Assembly: GCA_017397695.1 (NCBI GenBank)
Contig: JAFQIF010000219.1
Coordinates: 1 to 46,818 of the forward strand
Source of the DNA: Clostridia bacterium
GTDB taxonomy: Bacteria > Bacillota_A > Clostridia > Christensenellales > Aristaeellaceae
Direction of reading: 5' to 3'
Length of the DNA stretch: 46,818 nucleotides
Position 1 is the stretch's first letter, and every line of letters starts with the position of its first letter. A program made the translations under genes and the position numbers. The notes under the pieces are model-generated. The model was not told where the DNA came from. It ran no database searches and was given only the letters and a program-made list of their open reading frames with translations. This document shows positions 41,763-46,818 of this stretch, piece by piece.

Positions 41763-42599
41763 TTACAGATTGAGCAGAAGCAGCGCAGACAGAATAACGC
41801 CCATGGCGATGAGCTGCCTGCGGCTGAGCCGCTCGCCGAAAATGGCGCGGCCCACAAGCGCGATGAGCACGATGGTGCCTACGCTATAGGTCGGATAGGC
41901 AACCACCGCCGGAACGGAGGCAAGCGAGAGCAGCAGGAAACGCGCAGAAAAGTAATTGGGCACACCGATCAGCAGGCCGAAGAAGAAATCGGACACGCTG
42001 AGCCTTTGCTTCTTCGCCGCTGCAAGCAGCACACACAGCACCAGCGCCACAAAGAACGTATAAAGCAGATACTGATTGGACAGCGCAGCATTGCCCAACT
42101 CCTCATAAACCTTGCTGAGCACATCCGTGCTTCCGCCGGCGATCAGCAGAATGACCAGTCCAAGTGCGTTCTTGGCTCTGGAGCTGCCTTTCTCCAGCTG
42201 GATGAGCAGAATCGCGACAATGGCCAGCACAATGCCTGCAATCTGCGCCGCACGCGGCACCTCACCAAAGGCAATGATTGACGTAAGCGTAGGCACAATG
42301 ACGCCCAGCTTCATAAACGTCGCCGGAAGCACCACGCCGTTGACGCGAATATTCCACTGCAGCAGCATAAAGCTGCCCAGATACATCGCGCCGCTGACAA
42401 CGCCAAGACCCAACGCGAAGCCGAGGCCGTTTTCCCGCGGAAACAGATCGATCGAGCCGGCAAAGGCCAGCGAAAGCAGCGTGCACATGGCATAGTTCAT
42501 CGCCAGCATGCTGATGTTGTTTTTTGCCTTTCCCTCGCTCAGGCGCATGCACACGGAAACAAGCATGCTGCTTGCGATGGCAAGAATCAGATAGAGCAT
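41763..42599 (-). CDS. DMT-superfamily (EamA-type) transporter
   Basis: 278 residues with about ten hydrophobic helices, the EamA plan of two five-helix repeats. The start is the ATG at 42599 (MLYLILAIASSML), nine bases after GGAGG. GSFMLLQWNIRVNGVVLPATF and the later PAVVAYPTYSVGTIVLIALVG (here read as one helix each) are like drug/metabolite transporters. YPTYSVGTI near the end is typical of an undecaprenyl- or sugar-type subfamily, but the substrate is not known. Confidence 0.88.
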   Translation of the reverse strand: MLYLILAIASSMLVSVCMRLSEGKAKNNISMLAMNYAMCTLLSLAFAGSIDLFPRENGLGFALGLGVVSGAMYLGSFMLLQWNIRVNGVVLPATFMKLGVIVPTLTSIIAFGEVPRAAQIAGIVLAIVAILLIQLEKGSSRAKNALGLVILLIAGGSTDVLSKVYEELGNAALSNQYLLYTFFVALVLCVLLAAAKKQRLSVSDFFFGLLIGVPNYFSARFLLLSLASVPAVVAYPTYSVGTIVLIALVGRAIFGERLSRRQLIAMGVILSALLLLNL

Positions 42600-42665
42600 G
42601 AAACCATTCCTCCGAAACGTGATCTCGAACAACTGCGCATCATTATAACACATGTACAGCGCAAA

Positions 42666-42693
42666 AGAAAGGGCTGCATCAGCAGCCCTTTCT
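42666..42693 (-). terminator. Terminator of the nitroreductase-like gene
   Basis: AGAAAGGGCTGC and GCAGCCCTTTCT (perfect 12-bp arms, 4-base loop), followed leftward by TTTG. Confidence 0.85.
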
Positions 42694-42710
42694 GATCAGG
42701 TTGTTCCATA

Positions 42711-43601
42711 TTACTCGGCAGCCTCGGTGGTCGCAGAGCTGGTCGCGTCAGCGGTCGCAGCGGAGGCAGCATCAGCCTCAGCGGCCGGAGCAGCGGCAGC
42801 GGCGATCGCCGGAGACGGGTTCTCGTTCGGGACGCCGTCCCAGATCACCCAGTTGTCCGGGCGGGCATGGTTGGTGCCCCAGGTCTCGATGGTCTCATCC
42901 GCAGCCGGCTTGCCCACGACGAGCGCACAGACGAACACGGTGTTGCCGGACACCGGATAGGTGTACTCGGCATTGACTTCGCCGCCATACGGGCTCTGGA
43001 AGCCCCAAACGCGGGTGTACTCATCCTTGACATAGCGGCTCAGGGACTGATACTTGCCGCCGGCCAGATCAGCAGGCGCATACTCGCCGTTGATGGAGCC
43101 GAAGTAGTGGGTCTGATAGCCCAGGGTCGCAGCGGCAGCGCCGAACAGGCCGCAGGTCAGGCCGGAATCATAGTAGGCAAAGGTGGTCGGCATATAGGTG
43201 CCGGCATACGGGGTCACATGGCCGTCCTCAGCGGTAAGGATCTGGTCGGCCAGACACAGCACGGTAACGGTGCCCTCGGTAGCCAGGGTCGCCGGGTCGC
43301 CCCACATGTCGCCCAGGATCTTGCGCTGTTCCTCAACGTCCTTGACGACGATGAAGTACCACGGCGTCCAATGGACGGCATTCTGCTGCTTAACGGTCGC
43401 GCTGAAGATCTTCGCCAGATCCTCGTCGGTCGGCTTGTCAGCCGGATCCTCGGACCAGTGGCCATTGGCAACGGTCATCCAGGTACCGCTCTCGTTGAAC
43501 CAATCGATGAAGCCGGCCGGATCAAATTCTTCCGCCAGGCCCAGCATCGGCAGGGTCAGCATCGCCAGCGCGAGGGCGATCAAGGCAATGTACTTCTTCA
43601 T
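42711..43601 (-). CDS. Exported nitroreductase-family protein
   Basis: 296 residues. The start is the ATG at 43601 (MKKYIALIALALAML), after GGAGG. A signal peptide ends around LGLAEE. The nitroreductase fold is suggested by KIFSATVKQQNAVHWTPWYF (early FMN-contact region), VEEQRKILGDMW and YDSGLTCGLFGAAAATLGYQ (dimer-core helix). The last 35 residues are an Ala/Ser/Thr-rich tail without an anchor. Nitroreductases are normally cytosolic FMN enzymes, so an exported member is unusual. An exported FMN transferase lies divergently 197 bases away and could supply flavin outside the membrane. Substrate unknown. Confidence 0.75.
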   Translation of the reverse strand: MKKYIALIALALAMLTLPMLGLAEEFDPAGFIDWFNESGTWMTVANGHWSEDPADKPTDEDLAKIFSATVKQQNAVHWTPWYFIVVKDVEEQRKILGDMWGDPATLATEGTVTVLCLADQILTAEDGHVTPYAGTYMPTTFAYYDSGLTCGLFGAAAATLGYQTHYFGSINGEYAPADLAGGKYQSLSRYVKDEYTRVWGFQSPYGGEVNAEYTYPVSGNTVFVCALVVGKPAADETIETWGTNHARPDNWVIWDGVPNENPSPAIAAAAAPAAEADAASAATADATSSATTEAAE

Positions 43602-43656
43602 GGAAATACTCCTCCTTCTTTCTCGGGATATTTCATATATCCCTTAAGTCATCCAT

Positions 43657-43685
43657 ATTCTAGCCTATTGTGAATCAATTGTCAA
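43657..43685 (-). promoter_or_regulatory. Promoter of the nitroreductase-like gene
   Basis: Leftward: TTGACA (43685-43680), 17-bp spacer, TAGAAT (43662-43657). Confidence 0.75.
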
Positions 43686-43712
43686 TCTATAACTACAAAA
43701 AGCTATCCAGTA

Positions 43713-43741
43713 TTTACGAATACCTTGTTTTCGTGTATAAT
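43713..43741 (+). promoter_or_regulatory. Promoter of the apbE-like gene
   Basis: TTTACG (43713-43718), 17-bp spacer, TATAAT (43736-43741). It lies back to back with the nitroreductase promoter, 27 bases apart. Confidence 0.7.
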
Positions 43742-43798
43742 GCTCTTGTGCATAACTAAAGTCCTTTTCACATACTTTCTGTTTTTGGAGGCATTTCC

Positions 43799-45022
43799 TT
43801 GCTCAAACGGATCTTTTCCATATGCCTGCTGCTGATTCTGCTTGCCTGTCCCGCACGATGCGAAGACGCCCTCAAGCAGATGCGCAAACAGACCGGCGAT
43901 TATTTCGGCACCGTCAGCGCGCTCTTCCTTTACGACAGCCCGGGCAATACTGCCCGCTTTGAAAGCGCGTGGGCGCAGGTAAAAAATATTCTCGCCCGAG
44001 TGGAAAACGCTGTCTCCCTGTCCATCCCCGATTCCGACATTTCCCGTTTCAATGGCTTGCCCAGCGGCGAAACCATAGAGATTTCATCCGTCACAGCCGC
44101 CATCCTGCAGACTGCTCTTGACGTGCATGAGCTCACCGGCGGCCTGTACGATCCGACGGTATATCCGCTCGTCGATCTGTGGGGCTTCTCGCCGCGCTTC
44201 AATACAAACAGTTACCGTCCAGCCCTCCCCTACGACCGCGCCTATGAAAACGGCCGTCTTCCCCTCCCGGATGCTGCGCATATCCGTGCGCTTCTCCCGC
44301 TTGTCGGTCTGGATGGTATTCAGCTCGAAGAGAGAGACGGCGCGTTTTATCTCACCAAGCGCACACCCTCCGTCCTGATCGACGGCATGCTCATTCACGC
44401 ACAGCTCGACCTTGGCGGCATCGCCAAGGGATACGCCTGCGATCTGGTCAGCACCCTCCTTCATGAACTGGGCTATACGCACGGGCATTTTGTCTGCGGC
44501 GACAGTTCCATGGCCATTCTCTCCCGGCCGGACGGCGCATACAGCCTGAACATGGGCAAGCCGCGCGCAGGCAGCAATCCAGCTTCACACTTTGCGACAA
44601 TCTCCGTACGCGACAGAACGCTGTCCACCAGCAGCGACAGCCGACACGCCTACACCATCGACGGCGTTCGCTACTGCCACATCATCGATCCGCGCACCGG
44701 TTATCCGATCAACATGCCGCAGGATGGCGTCCAGAAAGGCGCCGCCAGCATCACGCTGCTCGCCTCCGGCGCAGCGCGCAGCGACGCAATCACCACAGCG
44801 CTATGCCTGATGCAGCCGCAGGACGCTGTCAGATTCGCCGACACGCTCCTCCCCGGCGACGGCCTGATCATCACCCTGTACGCCTCTGATTCAGACATGT
44901 TCGAAGTGATCCATAATCTGGATCAGGGCGCTATCACGCTGAGCGACCCGGCTTACCGACTCGCATCAGAAACGGATGCGCAGGGAAACACACTGTACAC
45001 CGGCAGCTTTTTTGCGAACTGA
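43799..45022 (+). CDS. apbE: FAD:protein FMN transferase (ApbE family)
   Basis: 407 residues. The start is TTG at 43799 (LLKRIFSICLLL read with Met), seven bases after GGAGG. A signal peptide ends near PARC-EDA; the Cys (LLACPARC) might be lipidated, but the context is not a clean lipobox. Family motifs are FGTVSALFLYD, VENAVSLSIPDSDISRFN, GLYDPTVYPLVDLWGF, LDLGGIAKGYACD, GDSSMAIL and HIIDPRTGYPI, with a Thr/Ser-rich segment around DAITTALCLM. ApbE moves FMN from FAD onto Thr/Ser of exported redox proteins. The divergent exported nitroreductase-like gene is the natural candidate partner. Confidence 0.93.
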   Translation: MLKRIFSICLLLILLACPARCEDALKQMRKQTGDYFGTVSALFLYDSPGNTARFESAWAQVKNILARVENAVSLSIPDSDISRFNGLPSGETIEISSVTAAILQTALDVHELTGGLYDPTVYPLVDLWGFSPRFNTNSYRPALPYDRAYENGRLPLPDAAHIRALLPLVGLDGIQLEERDGAFYLTKRTPSVLIDGMLIHAQLDLGGIAKGYACDLVSTLLHELGYTHGHFVCGDSSMAILSRPDGAYSLNMGKPRAGSNPASHFATISVRDRTLSTSSDSRHAYTIDGVRYCHIIDPRTGYPINMPQDGVQKGAASITLLASGAARSDAITTALCLMQPQDAVRFADTLLPGDGLIITLYASDSDMFEVIHNLDQGAITLSDPAYRLASETDAQGNTLYTGSFFAN

Positions 45023-45040
45023 CCTTCGCTCAAACGTCAA

Positions 45041-45075
45041 AAACGGCAGAAGCCAAAGCTTCTGCCGTTTCTTAT
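45041..45075. terminator. Terminator between convergent apbE and pyrD
   Basis: AAACGGCAGAAGC-caaa-GCTTCTGCCGTTT, perfect 13-bp arms, followed by CTTATT. It probably serves both strands. Confidence 0.9.
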
Positions 45076-45080
45076 TCAGC

Positions 45081-45992
45081 TTAGTAAGACTTGAGCGTAC
45101 CGACGATCTCCTGGGGATTTTCGATCTTCTGCGCGTCGCAGTACTGACCGAGCTCGCGCGCAATGCGCGGGCAGGCAAAGGGATCGGTGAAATTCGCAGT
45201 GCCGACCTGCACGGCTTTCGCGCCGCAGAGCATGAACGCCGCAGCGTCCTCACCCGTCTCGATGCCGCCCAGACCGATGATCGGAATGCTTACCTTCTTG
45301 GCGCACTGCCAAACCATGCGCAGCGCCACCGGGCGCACCGCCGGACCGGACAGGCCGCCGGTGTTATTGGCCAGGATCATCTTCCGCTTATGCACGTCGA
45401 CCGCGATACCGGTGAGCGTATTGATCAGCGAGATCGCATCCGCGCCGGCCTCCTGCGCCGCCAGTGCGTTCTCGGTGATGTCGGAAACATTCGGCGTGAG
45501 CTTGACAATCAGCGGCTGTCTGCTATGCTGCTTGACAGCCTTGGTGATCTCGTACACGCTCTCCGGCTTCACGCCGAAAGCCACGCCGCCGTCGTGCACG
45601 TTCGGGCAGGAGATATTCATTTCCAGCATGTGCACACCGGTTCCCGCAAAGGCTTCGGCTGCCTGACAGTAATTGTCGATCGAAGTACCAAAGAAATTGG
45701 CGATAACCGCCACGTCCTTGGTAAGCAGCCACGGCAGATCATGCTCGATGAAGCTCTCGATGCCGGGGTTCTGCAGGCCCACACAGTTGAGCATGCCGCT
45801 CGGGGTCTCGGTCAGGCGGGAGGGCGGATTGCCCATACGGCCGCCCAGGCACAATCCCTTGACGGAGATGCCGCCAAGCAGCGAGATGTCATAGAGCTCG
45901 TCGTACTCGCGGCCAAAGCCAAAGGTGCCGCTGGCAGCGATGATCGGATTCTTCATCTGCACGCCGCAAAGATTGAGAGACAAATCAGCCAC
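45081..45992 (-). CDS. pyrD: Dihydroorotate dehydrogenase, catalytic subunit (class 1B)
   Basis: 303 residues; an FMN enzyme oxidising dihydroorotate to orotate in pyrimidine synthesis. Start chosen: GTG at 45992 (VADLSLNLCGVQMKNP), nine bases after GGAGG and overlapping the pyrK stop by eight bases. Family segments are KNPIIAASGTFGFG, GLQNPGIE, EMNISCPNV with the catalytic Cys of class 1B, VKLTPNVSDI, INTLTGIAVD, TGGLSGPAVRPVALRMV and IPIIGLGGIETGEDAA. It pairs with the PyrK electron-transfer subunit, so NAD is the acceptor. Confidence 0.97.
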   Translation of the reverse strand: MADLSLNLCGVQMKNPIIAASGTFGFGREYDELYDISLLGGISVKGLCLGGRMGNPPSRLTETPSGMLNCVGLQNPGIESFIEHDLPWLLTKDVAVIANFFGTSIDNYCQAAEAFAGTGVHMLEMNISCPNVHDGGVAFGVKPESVYEITKAVKQHSRQPLIVKLTPNVSDITENALAAQEAGADAISLINTLTGIAVDVHKRKMILANNTGGLSGPAVRPVALRMVWQCAKKVSIPIIGLGGIETGEDAAAFMLCGAKAVQVGTANFTDPFACPRIARELGQYCDAQKIENPQEIVGTLKSY

Positions 45993-46755
45993 CGAAAGCC
46001 ACCTCCTTGCTGTCAAACACCGGGCCGTCCTTGCACACGCGCTTATACGTCCAGCCGCCATCCGGAAGCAAAATCTTCACATTACAGCCCAGGCACGCAC
46101 CGATGGCGCAGCCCATGCGCTCTTCCAGAGAGAGCTGGCACGGAATATTCATCTCGTTTGCGATCTTCTGCACGGCTGCGAGCATCGGCGTTGGACCGCA
46201 TGCCATGATCAGATCCGGGCGCTTGCTTTCAATCGCCTCCAGCAGCGGCTTGGTCACCAGCGCCTTTTCGCCGATAGAGCCATCGTCGCTGACGGCGACA
46301 ACCTTGCACGGCGACTGTGTCATGCCGTAAACATGATCCTTCGTACGGAAGCCGAAGAACGCGCAGGAAGACGCAGTTGCAAAGCCGTCCATCGCGCCGC
46401 AGATGGGCGCAACACCCACACCGCCGCCGACAAAATAGATCGTTTCCGCGTCCTTGCCGTCAAAGCCGGCGCCCAGCGGGCCAAGGCACTTGACCGTGTC
46501 GCCTTCCTTCAGGCTGCAGATGATCTGCGAGCCGCGGCCCTTGGGCTGGATCGCCAGGGTCAGCGGGCCGGCCTGGGCGTCCATCGCCATCAGGCTGATC
46601 GGACGGCGCAGCACATGCGCATTATCCGGCAAGAGCATATGGATGAACTGGCCGGGTTTCGCGGTCTGCGCGATCTCCGGCGCGTGGAGAATGATGCGGA
46701 TCAGGCCCTCGGCAAGCGTGTCCGAGGACAGAACCTTCGCGTTGATGTCTTTCAT
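45985..46755 (-). CDS. pyrK: Dihydroorotate dehydrogenase electron-transfer subunit
   Basis: 256 residues with an FAD-binding barrel (LRRPISLMAMD), an NAD-binding domain (YFVGGGVGVAPICG) and a C-terminal [2Fe-2S] site with four Cys in MGCAIGACLGCNVK and YKRVCKDGP. It passes electrons from PyrD to NAD. The start is the ATG at 46755 (MKDINAKVLSSD), about six bases after AAGAAGG. Translational overlap with pyrD keeps the subunits in balance. Other pyr genes may lie beyond the right edge. Confidence 0.96.
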   Translation of the reverse strand: MKDINAKVLSSDTLAEGLIRIILHAPEIAQTAKPGQFIHMLLPDNAHVLRRPISLMAMDAQAGPLTLAIQPKGRGSQIICSLKEGDTVKCLGPLGAGFDGKDAETIYFVGGGVGVAPICGAMDGFATASSCAFFGFRTKDHVYGMTQSPCKVVAVSDDGSIGEKALVTKPLLEAIESKRPDLIMACGPTPMLAAVQKIANEMNIPCQLSLEERMGCAIGACLGCNVKILLPDGGWTYKRVCKDGPVFDSKEVAFGG

Positions 46756-46769
46756 GGTGTACCCTTCTT

Positions 46770-46813
46770 GGGGCTGCCGCCCCGAACCCCGCCTGAGGGA
46801 CATCGTCCCTCAG
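46770..46813. repeat. Double-hairpin intergenic repeat, copy 2
   Basis: GGGGC-tgcc-GCCCC (46770-46783) and CTGAGGGA-catcg-TCCCTCAG (46793-46813) are joined by an ACCCCGCC-type linker. It matches the plan, loop TGCC and linker of the repeat at 34997-35038, with compensating stem differences. Confidence 0.7.
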
Positions 46814-46818
46814 ACTCC

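Overview
The window looks like a chromosome segment of a spore-forming, probably gut-associated member of the Clostridia. The evidence is a GPR spore-germination protease, Firmicutes-type Shine-Dalgarno sites and sigma-A promoters, a bile-salt-hydrolase-like enzyme, an LPXTG/sortase pilus locus, and PyrK/PyrD of the NAD-linked type. No species is assigned.

Left flank (1-1897): the 5' end of dnaK (leftward), a choloylglycine-hydrolase-family gene, and a tRNA-Thr/tRNA-Pro pair behind a perfect promoter.

Integration hot spot (1853-18398): the 3' half of tRNA-Pro, from the anticodon loop to CCA, occurs three times as an identical 45-bp direct repeat (1853-1897, 14253-14297, 18354-18398). It delimits two tandem islands that are visibly AT-richer than the flanks. 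Island A (about 12.4 kb) carries a tyrosine integrase, a radical SAM protein, two unrecognised proteins, a candidate replication initiator, a small leftward operon controlled from a divergent promoter region with repeated operators, a serine recombinase, a secreted protein, an HTH regulator and a DUF4365-type nuclease-like protein. Island B (about 4.1 kb) has no integrase. It carries a two-gene AbiL-like (RloA/RloB) phage-defence operon, a WG-repeat protein and a possible immunity protein. Closely related short terminator hairpins separate the transcription units of island A.

Pilus locus (18521-32582, leftward): coiled-coil protein, dedicated signal peptidase I, a 2931-residue LPSTG adhesin, backbone pilin (LPETG), class C sortase, Cna-B pilin (LPQTG), and a second sortase. 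The genes are closely spaced or overlapping and look like one operon expressed from a promoter in an AT-rich leader. The adhesin has six recognisable architectural zones, including one intact and one apparently dead CHAP domain and seven paired Cys/His modules.

Right flank (33056-46818): TauE/SafE-type permease, zinc-dependent phospholipase-C-like protein, D-Ala-D-Ala carboxypeptidase, GPR protease, glutamine-dependent NAD synthetase, exported metallophosphoesterase, LacI-family regulator, DMT transporter, an exported nitroreductase-like protein divergent from an exported ApbE-like flavin transferase, and pyrD/pyrK. A double-hairpin intergenic repeat occurs at 34997-35038 and 46770-46813. All start choices were made by eye from ribosome-binding sites and family conventions; no database search was run.
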